From Lachnospiraceae bacterium UBA3645 (GTDB lineage: Bacteria > Bacillota > Clostridia > Lachnospirales > Lachnospiraceae), in assembly GCA_002373555.1 (NCBI GenBank), contig DFKM01000209.1, forward strand, positions 1 through 38,087: a DNA stretch of 38,087 bases, written 5' to 3'. The position numbers and the translations under genes are program-made. Positions 1 to 7,123 of this stretch are shown one piece after another (within the stretch, counting starts at the first letter, position 1; every line of letters starts with the position of its first letter). The notes under the pieces are model-generated. The model did no database searches and was not told the DNA's origin. It was given only the letters and a program-made list of their open reading frames with translations.

Positions 1-611
1 CCTGCGAAGTGGATATCTACGGCGCACTGTCCGAGTATATCGGCGCCTGCGTATCCGGCGATGCGATCACGCTGCTGGATATCAACAACTCCGTGCCTGC
101 TTCCATGTATGAAGAGAGCATCAAGGGCAAATTCGATTATACCCTGACCGATACCTTCATGGGATTCCACTGCGGCAATACGCCTTCCTGCAAGATGTGC
201 GCAGACAGAGCGATCAAGTATCAGCTCATCCAGCACAGACTTCTGGAGCCGGCTGGCAGCGATCCCGATTTCACGAGAGGAACGCTCGAAGGCGATATCG
301 CACCCGGCGAGATCACATTCTATCGTCTGCAGTGCGACAGCGACGGCAATCTCCGCTCCTACATCGCAGAGGGTGAGATCCTGCCCGTAGCGACACAGTC
401 CTTCGGCGGCATCGGCATCTTCGCGATCCACGAGATGGGCAGATTCTACCGCCATGTGCTGATCCAGAAGAGATATCCTCATCACGGCGCGGTGGCATTC
501 GGCCATCACGGAAAGGCCCTGTTCGAGGTGTTCAAGTTCCTGGGTGTACAGGATATCGCGTATAATCAGCCGAAGAGCCTGCCGTATCCGACGGAGAATC
601 CGTTCGCATAA
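1..611 (+). CDS. L-fucose isomerase-family protein, C-terminal fragment
   Basis: The reading frame is open from the first base of the window (codons from base 3), so the start lies upstream and only about 203 C-terminal residues are visible. The fragment reads C-E-V-D-I-Y-G-A-L near its start, a cysteine segment FHCGNTPSCKMC, and near its end HHGAVAFGHHGK followed by FLGV and a terminal YPTENPF. This pattern belongs to the C-terminal part of the L-fucose/L-arabinose isomerase family, which interconverts aldose and ketose sugars in the cytoplasm with a divalent metal. The substrate cannot be decided from this fragment. The gene ends 14 bases before the -35 box of the next promoter, so it is probably the last gene of an upstream sugar operon. 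Confidence 0.75.
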   Translation, partial: CEVDIYGALSEYIGACVSGDAITLLDINNSVPASMYEESIKGKFDYTLTDTFMGFHCGNTPSCKMCADRAIKYQLIQHRLLEPAGSDPDFTRGTLEGDIAPGEITFYRLQCDSDGNLRSYIAEGEILPVATQSFGGIGIFAIHEMGRFYRHVLIQKRYPHHGAVAFGHHGKALFEVFKFLGVQDIAYNQPKSLPYPTENPFA

Positions 612-624
612 GAAATCGATATTC

Positions 625-653
625 TTGCAATTTAAAGATTTGTGATCTATAAT
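625..653 (+). promoter_or_regulatory. Promoter of antitoxin-type RNA, copy 1
   Basis: TTGCAA (625-630), a 17-base spacer and a perfect TATAAT (648-653) form a strong sigma-A promoter. The expected start is near 660, at the first bases of the conserved GTCCTTAACGGG block. No protein-coding gene follows in this direction, so it should drive a short untranslated RNA. Confidence 0.75.
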
Positions 654-659
654 GTCCTT

Positions 660-751
660 AACGGGACAGCCGGAAGGGTGGTGTGGACACCCGACCCGGC
701 GAAATCTGAAGCAAAAAGCCGTCGACCTTGCCAAGGTGGGGACGGCTTTTT
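660..751 (+). ncRNA. Probable RNA antitoxin converging on the small toxin gene, copy 1
   Basis: A short RNA of about 90 nt is predicted between the promoter at 625-653 and the terminator ending at 751. It has no convincing start codon with ribosome binding site. Its 5' part (GTCCTTAACGGGACAGCCGG) can fold on itself. Its 3' end is the terminator hairpin that also ends the opposing toxin mRNA, so the two RNAs are complementary over the terminator only. This is the arrangement of Fst/par-type type I toxin-antitoxin loci. Position and length are inferred from promoter and terminator, not measured. Confidence 0.55.
713..751. terminator. Bidirectional terminator shared by toxin mRNA and antitoxin RNA, copy 1
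   Basis: AAAAAGCCGTC (713-723) pairs with GACGGCTTTTT (741-751), and an inner ACCTT/AAGGT stem lies between. The A-run on one side and T-run on the other let it end transcripts from both directions. It begins two bases after the toxin stop codon. Confidence 0.8.
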
Positions 752-753
752 GC

Positions 754-834
754 TTACTTACGTGTTACTTTGATAATATCAATGACTACTATACAGAATG
801 TAAGCAGAACCATGATGATCTCGTAATCGCTCAT
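754..834 (-). CDS. Small holin-like type I toxin, copy 1 (26 aa)
   Basis: Reading the minus strand, ATG at 834-832 follows a strong GGAGGTGG Shine-Dalgarno (about 844-851) and opens a 26-codon frame ending TAA at 754. The peptide begins MSDYEIIMVLLTF, continues with a hydrophobic stretch and ends in the basic KVTRK. A short acidic start, one membrane helix and a basic tail fit the putative holin-like toxin family (Hol_Tox) of Firmicutes, whose members often start MSxYExI or similar. Such peptides insert in the membrane and are silenced by an RNA antitoxin. A second copy at 7875-7955 differs only by synonymous or conservative changes, which supports real coding. Toxicity is inferred from family and context. 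Confidence 0.75.
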   Translation of the reverse strand: MSDYEIIMVLLTFCIVVIDIIKVTRK

Positions 835-898
835 AAGGCACCACCTCCGTACGGGCCGGATCGGGTGCAGCGCGTCCTCCGGCTGCCCGGTTAAGGAC

Positions 899-957
899 AC
901 TATAAAGAAAAACAGCACTTCTTCCGGCGGCTGTATTCCGGATTCCGAAGTGCTGTT
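899..957 (-). promoter_or_regulatory. Toxin promoter and upstream hairpin, copy 1
   Basis: On the minus strand a TATAGT -10 box (904-899) lies upstream of GTCCTTAACCGGGC, with a start expected near 892. The -35 region is weak. It is buried in a hairpin made by AACAGCACTTC (911-921) and GAAGTGCTGTT (947-957). On the plus strand this hairpin is followed by GTTGTTATTTT and can also act as a terminator that insulates the cassette. Confidence 0.55.
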
Positions 958-1063
958 GTTGTTATTTTAGGGCGGGGATGATGGAAAGTCAAGCGGGGGA
1001 GAGTGAAAACGATGAATCCGGCTGGCAGTATAATTCGATAAAAAAGACTATGCTGGCGGCTTA

Positions 1064-1092
1064 TTGTAATTGATACATGGATTTTTTATAAT
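1064..1092 (+). promoter_or_regulatory. Promoter of secreted protein gene
   Basis: TTGTAA (1064-1069), a 17-base spacer and TATAAT (1087-1092) precede the surface protein gene, leaving an untranslated leader of about 75-80 bases. Confidence 0.6.
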
Positions 1093-1177
1093 TTTCTTAT
1101 AACTGTTAAAACGGTACGGGTTTTTTTGCATACTTTAAGATGTGATGACTGTATTATGAAAAGGATCGGGAATGAGA

Positions 1178-2775
1178 ATGAATAAAATCAAAAACAGTAT
1201 AGAAAAATACTCCTGCCGGTGTTTTTGGGCGTGATTCTGTTATTTGCGCTTCCGGAGACGGCATCAGCAGCGACGGTCTATATCAACAGCGTAAATTTTC
1301 CGAATGATATCTTCAGGTCTGAAGTGAAGAATTTTGATACGAATAATGATAACAGATTATCTGATGCGGAAATTGCGGCAGTAACGACCATATCTGTAGC
1401 CGGTTATGCTGACATAACCAGCCTTGAAGGCATTGCGTTTTTTACGGCGCTTGAAGAGCTGGATTGCTATTCCTGCGGTCTGACGGAGGATGAAGGCGGT
1501 GAGTACGCCAAAATCATATTTATTGCGGAAGCAAAGGATCCGTACAATGGCAATGTCTATACAGACAGATATGTGCTTGAATTATGGAAACATGATGAGC
1601 ATACCTGGGGTGACTGGACGATCGCAGAGCCCGCCTCGTGTACCAAAAAGGGACTGGAAGAGCGGCGCTGTACAGAGTGCGGAGTAAAAGAAACAAGAGA
1701 AACGGAACTGACTGCCCATACCGAAGAGCTTCGGGACGCAGTCGAAGCGACCTGTATGTCGGAAGGCTATTCGGGAGATGTGTACTGCAGTGTCTGCCAG
1801 GGACTCCTACATGCCGGCAGTGTAATCCCGATCGCGGCACATACGCCGGTGGAGATGCCGGCGACAGAACCTACCTGCGCTGACCCCGGATATTCTGCAT
1901 GGGAAAAATGCTCCTACTGTGGGATTACTTTGGTAGAGAGACAGGAGACCGCGCCGCCCACAGGTCAGCATGATTTTGAATGGACGATTCCTGCGGTCAG
2001 GGCATATGAAGCGCTCTCTGCGGATCAGAAAAAGCGCATTCCGGCTGCAACAGTGAAAAAGCTTGCGCAGGCGAAGAAACTTCTTGCTGAAATGGAAGCC
2101 GAGGCTGAAGCAGAAGAAAAAGCCGGGCATAAGACTGCTGAAGCAACAACAAAGACCATGGCAGCCCTGTCCGACAACGCTGATCCGGCAAATTCGGATT
2201 ACAAAACGCTGACGCTGAAAGCGAAGAAGATCTCAAAGAAATCGATCAAGCTTCAGTGGAAAAAGGTAAAAGGCGCAGCCGGCTATATCATTTACGCCAA
2301 CAAGTGCGGGAAGAAGAACCAGTACCAGCAGGTGGCGGAAGTCAAAGGCGGCTCGAAGAAATCCTTCACACTGAAGAAGATCCAAAGCGGAAAGCTGAAG
2401 AAGAACACCTATTACAAAATGATTGTCGCCGCCTATAAGGTGACAAAGGGCGGTGAATCCCGGGTCATTGCGACATCCAAATCCATTCATGTTGCAACGA
2501 CCGGCGGAAAGAACGGCAATCCGGCGAAGCTGACGCTGAATAAAAAGAAAGTGACTGTCAAAGTGAAAAAGACAGTCAAACTGAAAGCGAAGCAGAAGGT
2601 GAAAGCCGGTACGAAAATCAAAAAGCACAGGAAGATCAGTTTTGAGTCTTCCAATCCGAAGATCGCGACGGTATCAAAGAAGGGCGTAATCACAGGAAAG
2701 AAAAAAGGCAAATGCACAGTGTATGTGTATGCGCAGAACGGATTGTCGGTGAAAGTTACAGTGACGGTGAAGTAG
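1178..2775 (+). CDS. Secreted Fn3/Big2 surface protein with frameshifted start
   Basis: The natural start is ATG at 1178 (MNKIKNSIEK) behind a weak AGGATCGGG site. That frame runs into a stop at 1233-1235. The long frame is open from 1186 and its first usable start is GTG at 1219. One extra base in the A-run at 1203-1207 would join them into a typical signal peptide (MNKIKNSIEKILLPVFLG, ending at TASA). Downstream come an EF-hand/dockerin-like FDTNNDNRLSDAE segment, a short leucine-rich start, and three C-x-x-C cysteine-pair modules (CTECG, CSVCQ, CSYCG). A helical ALSADQKKRIPA segment, an Fn3-like domain (KLQWKKVKGAAGYIIY) and a Lys-rich Big2-like C-terminus (SSNPKIATVSKKGVITG) follow. It is probably cell-surface. 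Whether the shift is real, programmed or a sequencing error cannot be told here. The C-terminus is paralogous to the gene at 26558-28195. Confidence 0.7.
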
Positions 2776-2782
2776 CCGAGAT

Positions 2783-2814
2783 GAGCCGGGAGGTCAGCCT
2801 CCTGGCTCGTTTTT
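2783..2814 (+). terminator. Terminator after surface protein gene
   Basis: GAGCCGGGAGG, loop TCAG, CCTCCTGGCTC, then GTTTTT: an 11-bp stem with one G.U pair, seven bases after the stop codon. Confidence 0.85.
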
Positions 2815-2865
2815 ATGAGAAACTTGCGAATAGAGTGTTTTCGCAGCCTTTATTGCTAGTTTAAG

Positions 2866-2894
2866 TTGAATTATTGCAAGTTAGAAGCTATAAT
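2866..2894 (+). promoter_or_regulatory. Promoter of ATPase/DUF4325 regulator gene
   Basis: TTGAAT (2866-2871), 17 bases, TATAAT (2889-2894). An upstream in-frame ATG at 2874 lies inside this promoter, which is why the start at 2931 is preferred for the following gene. Confidence 0.7.
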
Positions 2895-2930
2895 AAAACA
2901 AGAAACAGAGGATGGAGGTGCGTTTGGGAG

Positions 2931-3953
2931 ATGAGAATTTCTGCAGAACAGCGTGAGGCAGCAAAACTGTATATTATGGAAAAAATCAAAGCCGGAACGT
3001 CATCAGTGCCGGCATATGTATCTTCTTCGCTGGGGATTGATCCTAGTACCGTCCATCGTTATATAAAGGAGCTCACCGACGCCGGGCAGATCGAAAAACA
3101 GGGGCGTGGAAAACACAGTCTTTCGGTCAGGACCTTCAACTATACTCTTAGCAGAGAGAATGGTGATTTTGTTTCGGATACGCTTGCTTATGACCGGTAT
3201 TTATTTCCATTGATCCGTGATCTGCCGGACAATGTGATCAGTATCTGGTCGTATGTCTTTTCTGAAATGACAAATAATGTAATCGATCATTCCGAAGCGG
3301 AAAATGCATATTTATCCATCAGGCAGGATGCGCTGGACACAACGGTTATTTTACGGGATAACGGGATCGGAATCTTCAGGAAAATTGCTGATTATTACGG
3401 AATGACAGATCTGTCTGATGCTGTAACAGAGTTGTTTAAGGGAAAGCTTACCACGAATCCGCAGCAGCATTCCGGAGAAGGGATTTTTTTCAGCTCCCGC
3501 ATGATGGATGAATTTATGATCCAGTCAGAGGGGAGGATCTTCAGCTGCAACGCGTTTAATGAAGATCTGCTGTCTGCTGTATCGGCAGCGCATTCGCCGG
3601 GCACTACAGTAGTGATGACATTATCAAATACATCAAAACGCAGCCCAGCAGAAATATTTGATCTGTATGCGGATGTGGACGGCGGATTTACAAGGACGAT
3701 GATTCCAATAGCGCAGGTTTTTCCCTCTGCCCCGGTCTCACGTTCCCAGGCCAAGAGGATCTGCGAACGGCTGGACAGCTTCAAAGAAGTGACGCTTGAT
3801 TTTGCCGGAACAGACTGGATCGGACAGGGATTTGCGCACGAGCTGTTTTCCGTATTTGCGGGAAAACATCCGGAAGTAAAACTGATTCCGGTGAATATGT
3901 CGTCCTCTGTCGAAAAAATGTACAGACATGTAACAGGGGAAAAGAAAGCATAA
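2931..3953 (+). CDS. HTH / GHKL ATPase / DUF4325 STAS-like protein
   Basis: A 340-residue cytoplasmic protein starting at ATG 2931 behind GGAGGTG. Residues 1-65 form a winged-helix-like DNA-binding region (VPAYVSSSLGIDPSTVHRYI). Residues ~95-235 show a histidine-kinase-type ATP fold: N box E112-x2-NN-x2-DH, G1 box DNGIG (143-147) and G2 box SGEGIFFS (181-188). No phospho-acceptor histidine domain is present. Residues ~258-335 match the STAS-like DUF4325 domain (VTLDFAGTDWIGQGFAHELF). The architecture is known in bacteria as a stand-alone regulator, but its ligand and target are not established. It has its own promoter and terminator, so it is a single-gene unit. Domain calls are firm; function is unknown. 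Confidence 0.75.
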   Translation: MRISAEQREAAKLYIMEKIKAGTSSVPAYVSSSLGIDPSTVHRYIKELTDAGQIEKQGRGKHSLSVRTFNYTLSRENGDFVSDTLAYDRYLFPLIRDLPDNVISIWSYVFSEMTNNVIDHSEAENAYLSIRQDALDTTVILRDNGIGIFRKIADYYGMTDLSDAVTELFKGKLTTNPQQHSGEGIFFSSRMMDEFMIQSEGRIFSCNAFNEDLLSAVSAAHSPGTTVVMTLSNTSKRSPAEIFDLYADVDGGFTRTMIPIAQVFPSAPVSRSQAKRICERLDSFKEVTLDFAGTDWIGQGFAHELFSVFAGKHPEVKLIPVNMSSSVEKMYRHVTGEKKA

Positions 3954-4009
3954 CAGAGATTTTCTGTAAAAGCTTTGAACAGAATGAAACCAACGCGGCA
4001 AAAGCTGAG

Positions 4010-4058
4010 GCCAAAAGCTGTCGACCTTATTCGGGAGGAAACGGTTTTTGGCTTTTTT
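4010..4058 (+). terminator. Terminator after DUF4325 gene
   Basis: GCCAAAAGCTGT (4010-4021) pairs with ACGGTTTTTGGC (4041-4052) and is followed by six T. It shares the string GTCGACCTT and the overall layout with the toxin-antitoxin terminators at 713 and 7836. A further weak hairpin, GCGGAGCCTT/AAGGTTTCGC, follows at about 4082-4111. Confidence 0.65.
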
Positions 4059-4197
4059 GGTGAGAAACTTGCGATAAGTATGCGGAGCCTTGGCTGATTG
4101 AAGGTTTCGCATCTTTTATTGCAGATAACCATTAAATAGAACACAGTTTATACCATTGTATAAATATGAAAAGTCGAGCAAATAAATATAAAAATGC

Positions 4198-4226
4198 TTG
4201 ACACGGACTTCCGTTCACCCTATAAT
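4198..4226 (+). promoter_or_regulatory. Consensus promoter of symporter/amidohydrolase unit
   Basis: A perfect consensus promoter: TTGACA (4198-4203), 17-base spacer, TATAAT (4221-4226). Transcription should start near 4233, inside the palindromic operator that follows. Confidence 0.85.
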
Positions 4227-4229
4227 ACA

Positions 4230-4265
4230 GAATATATTCGGCGAATGAATTCTGCGAATATATTC
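4230..4265. promoter_or_regulatory. Probable operator: near-perfect 36-bp dyad
   Basis: Two copies of the palindrome GAATATATTC (4230-4239 and 4256-4265) flank a central GAATTC-type core. The whole 36 bases read almost the same on both strands. The dyad begins four bases after the -10 box, an ideal position for a repressor. The TetR-family gene at 7124, last in this cluster, is the natural candidate to bind it. Confidence 0.6.
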
Positions 4266-4313
4266 GGCCGAGCGCAGACGTTCATTCATGGTATGCAAAA
4301 AGGAGGAAATGCT

Positions 4314-5732
4314 ATGGAATTTCTACAGGTTCACACGACACCCTATTTGCTGATCTATGTCATTATTTACTTTGTTGCCATGATGTTGATCGGTCTGTGG
4401 GCTTCACGGAAGGTCAAAAGCAGTGAAGACTATGCACTGGCCGGAAGAAGTCTGGGCCCGTTCGTTCTGATGGGAACTCTGCTCGCGACTTCCGTTGGAA
4501 GCGGCACCATTACCGGCGGCGGAAATTCGCTGGCGTATAATTACGGCTACTGGGCCGGGATCCAGTGGGTCATCCCGTTCATTATTTTCTGTATTATCTA
4601 TCTGTGTGCGTATAAGCAGATCCGTAAGAGCAACTGTTACACAGTTCCGCAGATCCTGCAGCAGAAGTATGGCGCCGAGACCCGTATTCTTGGCTCTTTT
4701 ATCAATCTGATCGGTATGGCAGGCATTATTTCCTCGCAGTACCGCGGATTCGGATATGTTCTGAATATTACAATGGGCGTGGATAAGGAAACCGCGACAC
4801 TGATTGCGACAGCGATCATTATTCTTCTGTCTGTTACCGGCGGCCTGTTCTCCGTTGCATGGACGGATGCTGTCAGTGCGTTTCTGATCGTGATCTGCTG
4901 CGTGATCGGCCTTCCGTTCGTTCTGCAGGCCGGCGGCGGCTGGGGTGAGATCACAGCAAAAGCTGCACAGATCAATCCCGAAAAGCTGTCTTTCTTCGGC
5001 GGAAGAAATATCCTGATCTGGATCGGTTCTTTCCTTCCGCTGGTAATGCTGGAAACAGGTGATCAGAACTTCTACTCTCGAATCACGGCAGCAAAAAATG
5101 ATAAATCCGCCCGCACTGCTATTATCGGATGGATGATCATGGCTATTATCGTTATGCCCTGCGTCGGACTGATCGCATTCGTAGGAAGCATCGTGTTCGG
5201 AACGAACATTGATGCCGGTATGTCCTTCCTTTCTACGACTACACTGATTCCTTCCTTTGTAGGAGGAATGCTGCTGGCGGCATCTACCGCTTTCATTATC
5301 ACGACAGGTACATCCTACCTGCTGACATGCGGAACCAGTATCACATATGATTTCTATGTTCAGTACGTCAATAAAAAACCGACAGACCGTCAGGTGCTGA
5401 TGACGAACCGTATCGGAACTGCTGTGATCGGTATTATCGCGCTGATCGTTCTGAATTTCTTCCCGACACTGCTTGCACTGCAGAACTGGTCCTATACAAT
5501 GATCGGTGCCAGCATTACTCCCTGTGTACTGGGTGCTATGTGGTCGAAGAAAGTAACACGTCCGGCAGGCTTCCTGTCCATGCTTTTCGGAGCAGTTACC
5601 ACACTTGCCTGGGAGATCGCAGGATGCCCCGGCGGTTATCAGAGTGCTCTGATTGCCGGCCCGGTTTCGATTCTTACATTGATTATCGTGTCCGCTCTTA
5701 CGCAGAACAAAAAAGCGGAAGCAGCTGCATGA
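4314..5732 (+). CDS. Sodium:solute symporter (SSS family)
   Basis: A 472-residue polytopic membrane protein starting at ATG 4314 behind a strong AAAGGAGG site. An in-frame ATG at 4293 lies before the ribosome site and is less likely. About a dozen hydrophobic segments are visible. Family features include ASRKVKSSEDYALAGRSLG after the first helix and the small-residue stretch ATSVGSGTITGGG in the next. These are typical of SSS secondary transporters that import solutes with sodium. The substrate is not deducible. The amidohydrolase 95 bases downstream and the TetR gene suggest import and hydrolysis of one inducing compound, perhaps an amide, cyclic imide or dipeptide-like molecule. The ~120-base leader carries the operator. 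Confidence 0.85.
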   Translation: MEFLQVHTTPYLLIYVIIYFVAMMLIGLWASRKVKSSEDYALAGRSLGPFVLMGTLLATSVGSGTITGGGNSLAYNYGYWAGIQWVIPFIIFCIIYLCAYKQIRKSNCYTVPQILQQKYGAETRILGSFINLIGMAGIISSQYRGFGYVLNITMGVDKETATLIATAIIILLSVTGGLFSVAWTDAVSAFLIVICCVIGLPFVLQAGGGWGEITAKAAQINPEKLSFFGGRNILIWIGSFLPLVMLETGDQNFYSRITAAKNDKSARTAIIGWMIMAIIVMPCVGLIAFVGSIVFGTNIDAGMSFLSTTTLIPSFVGGMLLAASTAFIITTGTSYLLTCGTSITYDFYVQYVNKKPTDRQVLMTNRIGTAVIGIIALIVLNFFPTLLALQNWSYTMIGASITPCVLGAMWSKKVTRPAGFLSMLFGAVTTLAWEIAGCPGGYQSALIAGPVSILTLIIVSALTQNKKAEAAA

Positions 5733-5756
5733 TCCGATAAAAAACTCATTTTTGGA

Positions 5757-5801
5757 ACTGTGCACAGCCGCAGACAGGAATTGTCAATGGCTGTGCACAG
5801 T
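5757..5801. promoter_or_regulatory. Perfect 13-bp inverted repeat between symporter and amidohydrolase
   Basis: ACTGTGCACAGCC (5757-5769) and GGCTGTGCACAGT (5789-5801) form a perfect stem with a 19-base loop. There is no T-run behind it, so a full terminator is unlikely. It may protect or process the bicistronic mRNA so that the symporter and the amidohydrolase are made at different levels, or bind a protein at the DNA level. The amidohydrolase ribosome site follows directly. Confidence 0.6.
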
Positions 5802-5827
5802 CATTGGAAAGGCAGGAATAAGAGAAC

Positions 5828-7021
5828 ATGAATGATTTCTATATGTCCGGCGGAAATGTGCTTGATGTCAGGAATGGAGATTATATCAGAAAAGATCTGC
5901 GCATTACAGACGGACGGATCAGTGAGATCACGGACCGGCCGGAAAAAGGGATTCCGGTCGTTGACTGCACAGGAAAGTACCTGACACCGGGTATTATTGA
6001 TGCGCATGTTCATCTGGTCTGGGATGGGACATCGCCGGATCCGATGACAGATACGGAAAGAGACGGAGACTATCTTTGCTTTGCGAAGGGTGTCATGGGT
6101 GCATACAATTCGCTGAAGGCGGGTGTCACGACCGTCCGTGATGTCGGCTGCAATGATGACTGTGCGATTCCGTTGGCGGCAGCAATACGGCGGGGTTATG
6201 TCAAAGGCTGCAATATCATTCCTGCCGGAAGCGCGATCCAGGGCTCCTACGGACATTGCCCGATGATCGGCTATGTTGCCAATACCGAAGCGGAGCTGAT
6301 TGACAAGATCAAACGACTGAAAGCCTATCACATCAAAATGCAGACACCGCCTGTTCACTGGGTGAAGATCATGACCAGCGGAGGCGCTGCCGGCATGGAG
6401 GATGTTGGACCCTGCATGTACTCCGACCGGGAACTGAAGACGATCGCGGAAGAGGCCCACAGGCTCAATATGAAAGTCGCATCCCATGCGCTTTCCTATG
6501 ATGCGATCTCAAGATGTCTGAAGGCCGGCATCGATACGATCGAACACGGCGCAGATCTGGATGAGGAACTGCTTACCTATATGAAGGAGCATGATCAGTG
6601 CTGGGTTCCGACAGTCGGAGTATATAAATCTCTTTCCGAAAGCCGCGGAATCATTGCTGATTCGCTGGTGGATAAAGCGACAGTAGTCAAAGAGAAACAG
6701 AAGAAAGCATTTGCAGCTGCACGGGAGATCGGGACAAAGATCATTCTCGGAAGTGATGCCGGATCGGCTAATTGCGGCGCGCATCCTTTTGCGTTCGTTG
6801 AGATGTATACGATGCATGACTTCGGTATGCCCGCAGATGAGGTGCTTCGGTGCGCGACTGTAAATTCCGCGGAATATCTGGGAATCGGGAACGACAGAGG
6901 CAGCCTTGAGATCGGGAAATATGCTGATATCGTAGTACTGAATGCCGATCCGCTTGCTGATATGCATGCATTCACAGAGGCACTTGACAGTGTCTTCAAA
7001 GAAGGGCAGCTTGTGGAATAA
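5828..7021 (+). CDS. Metal-dependent amidohydrolase (imidazolonepropionase/prolidase-like)
   Basis: A 397-residue protein of the amidohydrolase superfamily with an N-terminal beta-segment (GNVLDVRNGDYI, ITDGRISEI) and a TIM-barrel metal site. Visible ligands are H60-V-H62 at the end of PGIIDAHVHL, K180 (probable carboxylated lysine, HWVKIMTSGG), H220 (VASHALS), H240 (IEHGAD) and D310 (LGSDAG). This complete set supports a binuclear metal hydrolase acting on a cyclic amide or C-terminal peptide bond. The exact substrate is not recognisable. It starts at ATG 5828 after AGGAATAAG, and the symporter upstream and TetR gene downstream suggest a small regulated catabolic unit. Confidence 0.8.
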   Translation: MNDFYMSGGNVLDVRNGDYIRKDLRITDGRISEITDRPEKGIPVVDCTGKYLTPGIIDAHVHLVWDGTSPDPMTDTERDGDYLCFAKGVMGAYNSLKAGVTTVRDVGCNDDCAIPLAAAIRRGYVKGCNIIPAGSAIQGSYGHCPMIGYVANTEAELIDKIKRLKAYHIKMQTPPVHWVKIMTSGGAAGMEDVGPCMYSDRELKTIAEEAHRLNMKVASHALSYDAISRCLKAGIDTIEHGADLDEELLTYMKEHDQCWVPTVGVYKSLSESRGIIADSLVDKATVVKEKQKKAFAAAREIGTKIILGSDAGSANCGAHPFAFVEMYTMHDFGMPADEVLRCATVNSAEYLGIGNDRGSLEIGKYADIVVLNADPLADMHAFTEALDSVFKEGQLVE

Positions 7022-7123
7022 ACAGGGCAGATGGAAACCGGATTCATAAAAAATTCTGTCGCATTGGATGCCGGGATTTGTTATAATAACCCCGTAAATC
7101 AGTGAGATGGGGGTAATTACGGC

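Larger units (their letters stand above)
648..973. repeat. Long direct repeat: toxin-antitoxin cassette, copy 1
   Basis: The ~325 bases from TATAAT at 648 to TTTTAGGGC at 973 recur at 7771-8093 in the same orientation with only scattered differences, mainly in the first loop (GTGTGGACACCC against CGGATTCACCC) and the terminator loop. Similarity stops at the promoter -10 box on the left and just after the outer hairpin on the right, so the unit is the complete two-gene cassette. Confidence 0.85.

Noticed and set aside
652-894. 80-codon plus-strand frame through the toxin-antitoxin cassette
   Set aside because: It runs through the terminator and antisense to the toxin. The second cassette copy does not keep this frame, while the 26-codon minus-strand frame is kept.
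4314-5732. Ethanolamine transporter role for the sodium symporter
   Set aside because: It belongs to the SSS family, not EutH, has its own operator, TetR gene and amidohydrolase partner, and is separated from eut by a toxin-antitoxin cassette.
4404-5765. 453-codon minus-strand frame opposite the symporter
   Set aside because: Low-complexity Asp/Arg/His/Cys-rich translation typical of an antisense shadow of a membrane protein gene.
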